From: an uncultured Bacteroidales bacterium
GTDB lineage: Bacteria; Bacteroidota; Bacteroidia; Bacteroidales; UBA932
Assembly: GCA_947306365.1 (NCBI GenBank)
Contig: CAMZGD010000003.1
Span: forward strand, 1-64,000
Direction: 5' to 3'
Length of the DNA stretch: 64,000 bases
The translations under genes were made by a program, and so were the position numbers. Shown here piece after piece: positions 52,022 to 63,430 of the stretch. Position 1 is the first letter of the stretch, and the number at the start of each line of letters is the position of its first letter. Under the pieces are notes generated by a model, which was not told the origin of the DNA, made no database searches, and worked only from the letters and a program-made list of their open reading frames with translations.

Positions 52022-53981
52022 CTTTCAGTTTAGGTTCCTTCGCGTCGTGGCGCGGTTTCCACCGGACTTCGATCACGCGGTAAGGGTAGTTGCCGAGCAG
52101 GCGGGCGGCGTTGGGACAGTCCTTGCGGTGGATCTTGATGCCGTCGCGGATGGTGACGAACCCGAAGATCGGGTCGCCCCAGGCGGGCTGGCAGCATTTG
52201 GCCGGCTTGAGGTCCACGCCCTTGAGTTTGCGGTCGATGATGAAGTCGCCGCTGTCCACGCCGTTGAACGCCGTTTTATCGGGCTGGCCGGCGCCGGGGG
52301 CTTTCGCCTCTGCGGCCGTCTCGCCTTCGAGCTTGTGCTGCAGGTATTCCTTGACGACGGCCACGTCGAACTGTCCGTTGCCGAGGGCGCCGAAAAACTC
52401 GTTCAGGCTGCCGAACCGGTAGCGTTTGGCCAGCACGTGCAGTTCGGCGTCGGTGATTACCAGCTTCCAGTTCTTGAGGCGTCGCGCCAGCAGCTCCTTG
52501 CCGACGGCGGCGCGGGCGTTTTCCTCTTCCTTGAGCTTCTGCTTGATCTTGTACCGGGCTTTCGTCGAGACCACGTAGTTGAGCCAGTCGGGGGTCGGCT
52601 TCTGGTTCTTGTTGCTGATGATCTCGACCACGTCGCCGGTATGGAGCTTCTCCCGGATCGAGCACATCTTCCCGTTGACCCGGGCGCCGGAACAGCGCAG
52701 GCCGAGGTTCGAGTGGATCTCGAAAGCAAAGTCGAGCACGGTGCTGCCGGCGCGCAGCTGCCGCAGGTCGCCGGTTGGGGTATAGACCAGCAGCTCATTG
52801 AGCGCGATCGAGGCGTGCTCGTATTTCTCTTCTTCGTCGCTCTGCATCAGGTCGCGGACTTTCCCCAGCCAGTCGGTGAGGTGGTCGCTTCCGCCCTTGA
52901 TGCCCTTGTAGGACCAGTGTGCGGCGCCGCCCTGTTCGGCGATGTAGTCCATCCGGATGGTGCGGATCTGCACCTCCACGGCCATGCCTTCGGCCGTCTT
53001 GACGGTGGTGTGGAGCGACTCGTAGCCGTTGTCGCGCGGTTTCGAGATCCAGTCGCGCAGGCGGCTGGTGTCGGGCTCGTATTCTTCGGTGACCAGCGAA
53101 TAGACTTTCCAGCAGAGCGCTTCCTCTACGGCGTGGTCGGGTTCGCATTCGATGATGAACCGCATCGCGAAGAGGTCGTAGACCTTGTCGAAGGTGATCT
53201 GCTGGGCCTGCATCTTCCGCCAGATCGAATACGGGCTCTTGGTGCGGGCTTTCAGCGTGTAGCGGATGCCTTCGCGGTCGAGCTTGTCCCGGAGCGGGTT
53301 GATGAAACTCCGCACCAGGGCCTCGCGCTGCGGTTCGGTGTCCTTGATCCTGCGGACGATCTCCTTGTAGCGCTCGGGCTCGGTGTACTTGAGGAAGATG
53401 TCTTCCAGTTCGCTCTTGAGCCGGTAGAGGCCGAGCTGGTGGGCGAGGGGAATGTACAGCATCATCGTCTCCATCAGCTTCTTGGTCCGCTTTGCGGGCG
53501 GCAGGATGCTGATGCTGCGCATCACTTCGAGCCGGTCGGCCAGCTTGATCAGGATGACGCGCGGGTCGGTGGAATAGGAGATGATGAGCTTGCGGTAGCG
53601 CTCCTCGTCGAGGTTCGCCTCCTGCAGCTGGATGTTCGAGATGTTGTTGAGTCCTTCCACGATCTCGATGATGCCCGCGGGATACTCGGCGCGGAACGAT
53701 TCCAGGAGCGGCGTATGGTTGAGGTCGCCCGGGCGGCTCGCCTGGAAGCGGTTCGCCTCGTGGAGCAGCGTGGCCGCAACGGCATCGCCGCGCAGGCCGA
53801 TTTCTTTCCACACGATGTGGGCGACGGCGAGCGGATGCTCGATGAAGGGATGGCTGTTGCTGCGCATCTTGCCCGCCAGCGCTTCTTCCGCCGCTTCGTA
53901 GGCAGAGAGCACCAGGGCTTTCTCGCGGTCCTGGAAGTCGGACAGCATCTCCTGCAGTTTTCGGGGCGTATTCGTTTTCAT
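51981..53981 (-). CDS. relA: RelA/SpoT-type (p)ppGpp synthetase with degenerate hydrolase and no ACT domain
   Basis: A 666-residue protein. The HD region (HPFIEHPLAVAHIVWKEIGLRGDAVAATLLHEANRF) has HE instead of the metal-binding HD, lacks the following EDT, and has KLADRLEVMR where active hydrolases have LHNMR; hydrolysis is probably lost. The synthetase domain looks complete (YDLFAMRFIIE, ISKPRDNGYESLHTTV, EVQIRTIRMDYIAEQGGAAHWSYK). A TGS domain (VYTPTGDLRQLRAGSTVLDFAFEIHSNLG) and a zinc-finger-like segment (PAKCCQPAWGD...HRKDCPNA) follow. The protein stops after IEVRW with a Lys-rich tail, so the ACT domain is missing. It overlaps uvrB (ATGA) and uvrA (41 bases). Confidence 0.92.
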   Translation of the reverse strand: MKTNTPRKLQEMLSDFQDREKALVLSAYEAAEEALAGKMRSNSHPFIEHPLAVAHIVWKEIGLRGDAVAATLLHEANRFQASRPGDLNHTPLLESFRAEYPAGIIEIVEGLNNISNIQLQEANLDEERYRKLIISYSTDPRVILIKLADRLEVMRSISILPPAKRTKKLMETMMLYIPLAHQLGLYRLKSELEDIFLKYTEPERYKEIVRRIKDTEPQREALVRSFINPLRDKLDREGIRYTLKARTKSPYSIWRKMQAQQITFDKVYDLFAMRFIIECEPDHAVEEALCWKVYSLVTEEYEPDTSRLRDWISKPRDNGYESLHTTVKTAEGMAVEVQIRTIRMDYIAEQGGAAHWSYKGIKGGSDHLTDWLGKVRDLMQSDEEEKYEHASIALNELLVYTPTGDLRQLRAGSTVLDFAFEIHSNLGLRCSGARVNGKMCSIREKLHTGDVVEIISNKNQKPTPDWLNYVVSTKARYKIKQKLKEEENARAAVGKELLARRLKNWKLVITDAELHVLAKRYRFGSLNEFFGALGNGQFDVAVVKEYLQHKLEGETAAEAKAPGAGQPDKTAFNGVDSGDFIIDRKLKGVDLKPAKCCQPAWGDPIFGFVTIRDGIKIHRKDCPNAARLLGNYPYRVIEVRWKPRHDAKEPKLKDGEKRDPHKRRQG

Positions 53982-55978
53982 CGTTTTCCAGCCAAAGTTT
54001 CAAGGGCTCTCATTTCATCGCGCCAATGTGCGGCGTCCAGGAAGTCCAGCTGCGCCGCGGCGGCTTCCATCTTCCGGCGTGCAGCCTCGACGGCCGTCTT
54101 GATTTCGGCAGGGCTCATCCGGGCGATGACCGGGTCTTCCGCGAGGAAGCGGACCTTGTCGTCCATCGGTTCGTAGCCGGCGTTCCTGGCCTGTACGGCG
54201 CTCCGGGCCGTCGCGCCCACCTGCGTGGGTACGATGCCGTTCGCCTCGTTGTAGGCCATCTGCTTGGCCCGGCGCCGGTTGGTGCCGTCGATGGTCGCCT
54301 GCATCGACTCAGTGATCCTGTCGGCGTACATGATTACGCGCCCGTTGACATTGCGCGCGGCGCGGCCGGCCGTCTGCGTGAGGCTCCGGTCGGAGCGCAG
54401 GAAGCCCTCCTTGTCTGCATCGAGAATCGCCACGAGCGATACGGTGGGCAGGTCGAGGCCCTCGCGCAGCAGGTTCACGCCCACGAGCACGTCGAAGCGT
54501 CCCGCCTTGAAATCATCGAGAATCTCCACGCGTTCCAGCGTGTCCACGTCGGAGTGGATGTAGCGTGTGCGGATGTCGAGCCGGGTCAGGTATTTCTCCA
54601 GTTCTTCGGCCATCCGCTTGGTGAGCGTGGTGACCAGCACCCGCTCGTCCTTTTCCGCCCGGGCCTGGATTTCCTCCAGCAGGTCGTCGATCTGGTTCTG
54701 GATGGGCCGCACCTCGATGGGCGGGTCGAGCAGGCCCGTCGGACGCACCACTTGTTCCACCACCACGCCGGCGGACTGTTCCAGCTCGTAGTCGCCGGGG
54801 GTGGCGCTCACGTAGAGCCGCTGTCCGGTCAGCGCCTCGAACTCGTCGAACCGCAGCGGCCGGTTGTCGGCGGCGGCGGGAAGCCGGAACCCGTAGTCGA
54901 TGAGCGTCTGCTTGCGGCTGCGGTCGCCGCCCGACATCGCGCGGATCTGCGGGATCGTGACGTGGCTTTCGTCGATGAACGTCAGGAAGTCGTCCGGGAA
55001 ATAGTCGATCAGGCAGAAGGGCCGCATGCCGGCGCTCCGGCCGTCGAAGTAGCGGGAGTAGTTCTCGATGCCGGGGCAGTAGCCCACTTCCCGGATCATC
55101 TCCAGGTCATACTCCACGCGTGTCTTGAGGCGCTTGGCCTCAAGGTGCTTGCCGATCTCCTCGAACCAGGCGCACTGCGCCATCATATCGTCCTGGATGA
55201 CGGCGATGGCGTTGCGCGTGCGTTCCTTCGTGGTGACGAAGTTGTTGGCGGGGTAGATGGCGATGTCGTCCAGGAACTCGAGCGTGGCGCCGCTGACGAC
55301 ATCGATGCGTTCGATGGATTCGACCTCGTCGCCGAAGAAGACCACGCGGCAGCCGTAGTCGCCGTAGGCCAGGTAGATGTCGACGCTGTCGCCCTTCACG
55401 CGGAAGGTGCCCCGCTTGAATTCCGCCTCGTTGCGCGAATAGAGCGCGTCGACCAGCGCGTACAGGAATTTCTGGCGGCTGAGTTTCTGGCCGGTTTCCA
55501 CGCGGACGGTGGTCTCGTGGAAGTCGTCGGGGTTGCCGATGCCGTAGAGGCAGGAGACCGACGAGACGACCACCACGTCGCGCCGTCCGGACAGGAGGGC
55601 GGACGTGGCGCTCAGGCGCAGTTTTTCTATTTCGTCGTTGATGCTCAGGTCCTTCTCGATGTAGGTGTCCGTGGTGGGAAGGTAGGCTTCGGGCTGGTAG
55701 TAATCGTAGTAGGAAACGAAATACTCCACCAGGTTCTTCGGGAAGAAACCCTTGAATTCGCTGTACAGCTGGGCGGCCAGGGTCTTGTTGTGGCTCAGGA
55801 TGAGGGTGGGACGGTTGAGCTGGGCGATGACGTTCGCCATCGTGAAGGTCTTGCCCGAGCCCGTCACGCCGAGCAGCGTGGTGGCCGGGTTGCCTTCCCG
55901 GATGGAGGCGACGATCTCCCGGATGGCGGAAGGCTGGTCGCCTGTCGGTCGATAGGGGGCTGTCAGCTCAAAGTCCAT
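53978..55978 (-). CDS. uvrB: Excinuclease ABC subunit B
   Basis: A 666-residue UvrB of normal length. Walker A is GVTGSGKTFTMANV, the damage-binding beta-hairpin region is YYDYYQPEAYLPTTDTYIEKD, and helicase motifs include TFIDESHVTIPQ, YVSATPGDYE, VLVTTLTKRMAEEL and GVNLLREGLDLPTVSLVAILDADKEGFLRS. The C-terminal UVR motif (AEIKTAVEAARRKMEAAAAQLDFLDAAHWRDEM) binds UvrC. It loads onto damage with UvrA and guides incision. It lies in one unit with the (p)ppGpp synthetase and uvrA, the start and stop codons overlapping. Confidence 0.97.
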   Translation of the reverse strand: MDFELTAPYRPTGDQPSAIREIVASIREGNPATTLLGVTGSGKTFTMANVIAQLNRPTLILSHNKTLAAQLYSEFKGFFPKNLVEYFVSYYDYYQPEAYLPTTDTYIEKDLSINDEIEKLRLSATSALLSGRRDVVVVSSVSCLYGIGNPDDFHETTVRVETGQKLSRQKFLYALVDALYSRNEAEFKRGTFRVKGDSVDIYLAYGDYGCRVVFFGDEVESIERIDVVSGATLEFLDDIAIYPANNFVTTKERTRNAIAVIQDDMMAQCAWFEEIGKHLEAKRLKTRVEYDLEMIREVGYCPGIENYSRYFDGRSAGMRPFCLIDYFPDDFLTFIDESHVTIPQIRAMSGGDRSRKQTLIDYGFRLPAAADNRPLRFDEFEALTGQRLYVSATPGDYELEQSAGVVVEQVVRPTGLLDPPIEVRPIQNQIDDLLEEIQARAEKDERVLVTTLTKRMAEELEKYLTRLDIRTRYIHSDVDTLERVEILDDFKAGRFDVLVGVNLLREGLDLPTVSLVAILDADKEGFLRSDRSLTQTAGRAARNVNGRVIMYADRITESMQATIDGTNRRRAKQMAYNEANGIVPTQVGATARSAVQARNAGYEPMDDKVRFLAEDPVIARMSPAEIKTAVEAARRKMEAAAAQLDFLDAAHWRDEMRALETLAGKR

Positions 55979-56005
55979 ATTCTTTCGTCCGGCTGGGCCG
56001 TGCTG

Positions 56006-56920
56006 TCAGAAGAGACGGTCGTTGTCGCTGACGGCGACCAGGGTTTCGCCGGCCTTGAACGCCCGGTCGATATCCGCTTCTCCGCTGGAGACGGTGCAGC
56101 GGCAGCTTTCGCGGCCGGTGACTTCGCGGGCTTTCACTTTGCCGAGTTTCTTCATCGATTCGACGCCGTCGATCAGGGAGACGGAGTAGATGTGGAACAC
56201 GTCGCCGCGCTCGACGTCGATGTCGCTTCCGCAGCTCAGGTAGAGATCCTGGAGCTTTCCACGGCGGTTGTATTCGCCGAGCTTGATCACGGAAGCCTTG
56301 TAGCGGAAGAAGTCGGTGACGAACGAACGGGCTTTCTGCGACAGGTAGGAAATGACATGCTGTTCGGCATGTGCCGGGTCATGGCCGCCCGTGTACGTGC
56401 TCTTCCAGTGGATGGGGCCCGTCCCCTCCTGTGTCTCCATGTCGAACAGGTAGATGTCGGCTTCGACTTCGGCGGTGAAGTCCGTCCTGACGACGGGTTT
56501 TCCGTCCTTGTCCTTGCTCTGGTGGTCGACAGGGTGGTTGTGGATGCGGGAAATGTAGGCGGTCAGGTACCAGCGCACCTCGGGATAATCGTTCATCAGG
56601 CGTGCCACCCGGTTGATGTCGAAGGGATGGCCGGCGCCGGCGTTGGCGAATTCGGGGGCAGGGTAGACGATGTCTGGCCGCCCGTAGCCGTCCTGTTCCA
56701 CGTCGATCACGTTGATGCGCCGGTAGGAAAGCCCTTCAAGTATGCATTGGCGGGCATATTGGTAAAAGCCGAGCGTCAGGTTCGGAACGGCCGTGAAATT
56801 GTCGACCACGACGGTCTCTTTTTCCGGAATGATGGGGGCATCATTTGCCACGGGCGTTTTCTGCGCATATGCCGCAGTCGCGGCAGCCAGCAATACGATC
56901 AGTAAGCAGAATCGTTTCAT
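56006..56920 (-). CDS. Secreted protein of unknown function upstream of uvrB
   Basis: A 304-residue exported protein (signal MKRFCLLIVLLAAATAAYAQ). It has no family I recognise with confidence. Visible parts are VVVDNFTAVPNLTLGFYQYARQCILEGLSYRRINVIDVEQDGYGRP, RWYLTAYISRI..., an EADIYLFDMETQEGTGPIHWKSTYTGGHDPAHAEQHVISYLSQKARSFVTDFF segment, and a beta-rich C-terminal part (RRGKLQDLYLSCGSDIDVERGDVFHIYSV) that resembles the curli-secretion CsgG-like or FlgT-like periplasmic folds only in general layout. The ATG at 56920 is chosen over 56932 because of the -7 box position. Possible co-transcription with uvrB (27-base gap). Confidence 0.65.
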   Translation of the reverse strand: MKRFCLLIVLLAAATAAYAQKTPVANDAPIIPEKETVVVDNFTAVPNLTLGFYQYARQCILEGLSYRRINVIDVEQDGYGRPDIVYPAPEFANAGAGHPFDINRVARLMNDYPEVRWYLTAYISRIHNHPVDHQSKDKDGKPVVRTDFTAEVEADIYLFDMETQEGTGPIHWKSTYTGGHDPAHAEQHVISYLSQKARSFVTDFFRYKASVIKLGEYNRRGKLQDLYLSCGSDIDVERGDVFHIYSVSLIDGVESMKKLGKVKAREVTGRESCRCTVSSGEADIDRAFKAGETLVAVSDNDRLF

Positions 56921-56940
56921 ATTGAGTAGCATTTAACTCT

Positions 56941-56948
56941 CAAAGATA
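56941..56948 (-). promoter_or_regulatory. -7 box (TATCTTTG) for the minus-strand uvrB unit
   Basis: A TAnnTTTG match 20 bases upstream of the ATG at 56920. The gap to the divergent PIG-L gene is short; a weaker TAACTTTA at 56969-56976 faces that gene. Confidence 0.62.
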
Positions 56949-56981
56949 CAAAAAAGAACTTTTCTTCGTAACTTTACGGCC

Positions 56982-57758
56982 ATGAACAGACGATCGATGC
57001 TGAAAGCGGCGGGAAGCGCCGCCGCGCTGACCATACTGGGCGGCATCCCGCTGGATGCCGCGGGTGCCGGGGTTCCGGCGGAGGCCGGGATGACGCCGGT
57101 TGGCAAACGGAAAGACCGGAAGAAGATTCTCGTGATCGGGGCGCATCCCGACGATCCCGAGACGGCGGCGGGCGGGACCATCTGCCTGCTCACGGACGCC
57201 GGCCACGAGGTGGTCTGCGTCTATCTCACGCGGGGGGAAGCCGGCATTCCCGGCAAGAGCCACGCCGAGGCGGCGGCCATCCGTGTGAAAGAGGCGGAAG
57301 CGGCCTGCGCGGCCACGGGCGCGCGGCCGTTGTTCATGGACCAGGTGGACGGTGCCACGGAGGTGAATCTGATGCGCTATCGGGAGATGCGCGACCTGCT
57401 GGACCGCGAGAAGCCCGATGTGGTAATTACGCACTGGCCCATCGACGGGCATCGCGACCACGCAATCTGCGGCATCCTGGTGCTGGACGCCTGGCGCCGG
57501 CTGGAACGCCGCTTCGAACTGTATTACTTCGAGGTGATGAGCGGCACGCAGACGCAGATGTTCCATCCCTCGGACTGGGTGGACATCACCGCGACACGTG
57601 CACGCAAATACAAGGCCTGCTACTGCCACGAGAGCCAGAACCTGGGCGACGTAATGAACGAATGGCACGACGCGATGGAACGCTTCCGCGGCATCGAATG
57701 CCGCTGCACCGCCGCCGAAGCCTTCCTCCATCACGTCGAACCCGTTTCACTGCTATAA
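56982..57758 (+). CDS. PIG-L/LmbE-family deacetylase with Tat-type signal
   Basis: A 258-residue protein. The N-terminus MNRRSMLKAAGSAAALTILGGIPLDAAGA looks like a twin-arginine signal (NRRSML with hydrophobic core). The deacetylase core has ILVIGAHPDDPETAAGGTICLLTDAGHEVVCVYLTRGEAG with the zinc ligands of the HPDD motif, HWPIDGHRDHAICG with a further His, and a C-terminal YYFEVMSGTQTQMFHPSDWVDIT. Members deacetylate N-acetylglucosamine-type substrates; the target here is unknown. It is followed by msrA one base later. Confidence 0.87.
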   Translation: MNRRSMLKAAGSAAALTILGGIPLDAAGAGVPAEAGMTPVGKRKDRKKILVIGAHPDDPETAAGGTICLLTDAGHEVVCVYLTRGEAGIPGKSHAEAAAIRVKEAEAACAATGARPLFMDQVDGATEVNLMRYREMRDLLDREKPDVVITHWPIDGHRDHAICGILVLDAWRRLERRFELYYFEVMSGTQTQMFHPSDWVDITATRARKYKACYCHESQNLGDVMNEWHDAMERFRGIECRCTAAEAFLHHVEPVSLL

Positions 57759-57759
57759 G

Positions 57760-58275
57760 ATGATCAAGGATATCTATCTGGCGGGCGGCTGCTTCTGGGG
57801 TACGGAGCATTTCTTCCAGCAGATCGCAGGCGTCGTCCTGACGGAAGTCGGCTTTGCCAACGGGCATACGCCGGACCCGACGTACAAGGAAGTCTATACC
57901 GACACCACCGGCTATGCGGAAACGGTCCACGTGCGTTACGATACCGGCCGCGTAGGGCTGAAATTCCTGCTGCGGATGTACTTCAAGGCCATCGATCCGA
58001 CTTCGGTCGACAAGCAGGGCGAAGACGAAGGGACCCGCTATCGGACCGGCATCTATTACACGGATGCAGCCGACCTGCCGAAGATCCGCAGCGTCTTCGA
58101 CGAAGTGCAGCGCCAGGTTGCCGCACCCGTCGTCGTCGAAGTCGGGCCGTTGCAGAACTTCTATCGCGCCGAAGAATACCATCAGGACTACCTGGAAAAG
58201 AACCCCGACGGCTACTGCCACCTCCCGCTCGAACTTTTCCGTTTCGCCCGGGAAGCCAGTCCCGAACGCGATTGA
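57760..58275 (+). CDS. msrA: Peptide methionine-S-sulfoxide reductase
   Basis: A 171-residue MsrA. The catalytic Cys11 is in AGGCFWGTEHFFQQ; further family segments are GFANGHTPDPTYKEVYTDTTGYAETVHVRYD, DPTSVDKQGEDEGTRYRTGIYY and AEEYHQDYLEKNPDGYCH. No signal peptide and no fused MsrB, so it is a cytoplasmic single-domain enzyme repairing oxidised Met. The last Cys (GYCH) could serve as the resolving Cys. It starts one base after the PIG-L stop. Confidence 0.96.
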   Translation: MIKDIYLAGGCFWGTEHFFQQIAGVVLTEVGFANGHTPDPTYKEVYTDTTGYAETVHVRYDTGRVGLKFLLRMYFKAIDPTSVDKQGEDEGTRYRTGIYYTDAADLPKIRSVFDEVQRQVAAPVVVEVGPLQNFYRAEEYHQDYLEKNPDGYCHLPLELFRFAREASPERD

Positions 58276-58772
58276 TCAGAATGCGTAGCGGAGGCCGACG
58301 CCGAAACAGGCGTCAAAGTGGTCGTACAAAAACCAGTTCCAGGTAGGGCGGACGTCTATCGACAGTTGGAGCGGACCGTCGAAATACCAGTCGAATCCGG
58401 TCTGCACCCCGATACCCAGTCCATAGTCCGGCCTTCCGAACTGTACGGCTGGTCCGGCATAAAAGCCAGCCCTGCGTCCCATCGGCCATCGCCATTGGAA
58501 GCTTGTCGCAAGCATTGCGTCTGGATGGACCTTGCGCTGTCCGGGCAAGTAGTCGTGGATCCTCGCGCCGAGATCGATTTCGATGCGGGTCCCGGGACCG
58601 AAGAAGTGCTGGTAGGACAGTTCTGCGCCGGCCCCCGGGCTATCGATGGCCGCATTGATGTTGCCCGTAATCCGGACACCGAGCGCATCGGCCGGCTGTG
58701 CTGCCGCCCCGGCCGGACGGGCGGACAGGAGAACCAGCACGAGGATGGCGGGAAGGAGCGTTCGTGACGGTT

Positions 58773-58776
<4 letters not shown>
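58276..58776 (-). CDS. Small outer-membrane beta-barrel-like protein
   Basis: A 166-residue exported protein (signal MKPSRTLLPAILVLVLLSARPAGAAAQ). The ORF track extends it to 59529 by reading through the GH2 gene; the true start is 58776, overlapping the GH2 stop as ATGA. It consists of alternating amphipathic beta strands (GAGAELSYQHFF, RIEIDLGARIHDY, AGFYAGPAVQFGRPDYGLGIGVQTGFDWYF, LQLSIDVRPTWNW) and ends in Phe (GVGLRYAF), the signature of outer-membrane barrels. Probably an eight-strand barrel; function unknown. It converges on msrA within one TGATCA. Confidence 0.75.
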
Positions 58777-62195
<3,419 letters not shown>

Positions 62196-62200
62196 ATTTG

Positions 62201-62208
62201 CGAAGTTA
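62201..62208 (-). promoter_or_regulatory. -7 box (TAACTTCG) for the GH2 lipoprotein gene
   Basis: A near-consensus TAnnTTYG box 5 bases before the ATG at 62195, so the mRNA would be nearly leaderless, or an earlier promoter is used. Confidence 0.45.
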
Positions 62209-62221
62209 GCAAAAAAATGTC

Positions 62222-62229
62222 TATATTTG
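62222..62229 (+). promoter_or_regulatory. -7 box (TATATTTG) for the Ntn hydrolase gene
   Basis: A TAnnTTTG match 23 bases before the ATG at 62253. It excludes the ORF-track start at 62187, which lies upstream of the promoter. Confidence 0.65.
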
Positions 62230-62252
62230 AAGATTATAATGAATTCTGTAAC

Positions 62253-63398
62253 ATGAAAGGACTGAAGCTGTTCCTGAAGGTGCTGCTGGCGGTGGTCGTA
62301 TTGCTGCTGCTGGCGGTCGCACTGGTCTGGCAGGGCGAGATCCGCACCCTTTCCACCGTCAGGCAGGTGGAAGGCAATCCCTATCTCTATACGATGGAGT
62401 ACAAGGCCGCGTACGACCTGGACGATGTGGTCGAGAAGGACGCCGACACCAATGCCGAGCTGCTGGATTATGTGATCACCCGCGTGGGGAAAGGCTTGCC
62501 AATCAAAATCCAAAGTTCTCAAGTAGCAGATGAGAACGGTGAGCTCAAGACATTCAATTGCACGAGTTTCCAGGCGAAACAGGCTGAAGGCGACGGCTAC
62601 TGGTACGGCCGTAACTACGACTATTACAAGAACCCGACCCTGGTGACGATCTCCCATCCGAAAAAGGGCTACGCCTCCATCGGCGTGAGCGACATGTCGC
62701 ACATCGGCTACGGGCTCGACAAGCTGCCGGTGAAGTTCCTTTCGCGCATCAACTGCCTAGCGGCCATCTATGCGCCGGTCGACGGCATCAACGAGAAGGG
62801 CCTCTGCACCTCCATCATGGCACTGCCCAGACAGGCCTCGCAGCAGGATACCGAAAAGCACGACGTCGGCACGTCGATGATCATGCGCCTGTGGCTCGAC
62901 CGCTGCGCGACGGTGGAAGAGGCGCTGGCCCTGCTGGAAACCGTGGACGTCCGGCACGACGCCCTCGTGGGCGCCGGCTACCATTATATGGTCGCCGACG
63001 CGACGGGCGCCTGCGTGGTCGTGGAGTTCGACAAGGACGACGCCTGGAAGACGATCGTCGTGCGCAAGGACCCCGCGGAACACGCGATGCTGGTGACCAA
63101 CCACCTGCTCAATCCGAAACACTATACCACGGAACCCGACATCGCCGTCGGCAACCCGCACAGCCGCAGCTGGTGGCGTTACGAGACGGCAGGGGCGTAT
63201 CTTCGCGACCACGACGGCATCCTGACGCTGGAGCAGGCGCAGGAATGCCTCGCGCTGGTGCACTGGGTGGATCTCCCGATTCCCGGAGACGAGGTCGAGG
63301 ACACGCAGTACAGCAACGTGTACGACCAGCGGAACCTTACGCTGTCGCTCCGCAACTGGAACGACTACGGTACGACGCACACCTTCGTGCTGAAATGA
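62253..63398 (+). CDS. Membrane-anchored Ntn hydrolase, linear amide C-N hydrolase/acyltransferase family
   Basis: A 381-residue protein (start MKGLKLFLKVLLAVVVLLLLAVALVW). One N-terminal helix anchors or exports it. At residue ~103 is NCTSFQAKQAEGDGYWYGRNYDY, the Cys-Thr-x-Phe...GRN(Y)D arrangement of choloylglycine hydrolase and related Ntn amidases. Here the Cys is internal and would become N-terminal after autoproteolysis. Later segments are GINEKGLCTSIMALP, YHYMVADATGACVVVEFDKDD and VTNHLLNP. Substrate (bile acid conjugate, N-acyl amide or other) cannot be told. It is followed 32 bases later by the M13 peptidase gene. Confidence 0.82.
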   Translation: MKGLKLFLKVLLAVVVLLLLAVALVWQGEIRTLSTVRQVEGNPYLYTMEYKAAYDLDDVVEKDADTNAELLDYVITRVGKGLPIKIQSSQVADENGELKTFNCTSFQAKQAEGDGYWYGRNYDYYKNPTLVTISHPKKGYASIGVSDMSHIGYGLDKLPVKFLSRINCLAAIYAPVDGINEKGLCTSIMALPRQASQQDTEKHDVGTSMIMRLWLDRCATVEEALALLETVDVRHDALVGAGYHYMVADATGACVVVEFDKDDAWKTIVVRKDPAEHAMLVTNHLLNPKHYTTEPDIAVGNPHSRSWWRYETAGAYLRDHDGILTLEQAQECLALVHWVDLPIPGDEVEDTQYSNVYDQRNLTLSLRNWNDYGTTHTFVLK

Positions 63399-63430
63399 CA
63401 CAGACAACTGATACATATCCAATCAAGTAA

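Noticed and set aside
54026-56905. 959-residue plus-strand ORF
   Set aside because: Runs antisense through uvrB and the neighbouring secreted-protein gene; no recognisable protein features.
62196-62702. N-terminal extension of the large GH2 frame
   Set aside because: It reads antisense through the Ntn hydrolase gene; the lipoprotein signal at 62195 is the real start.
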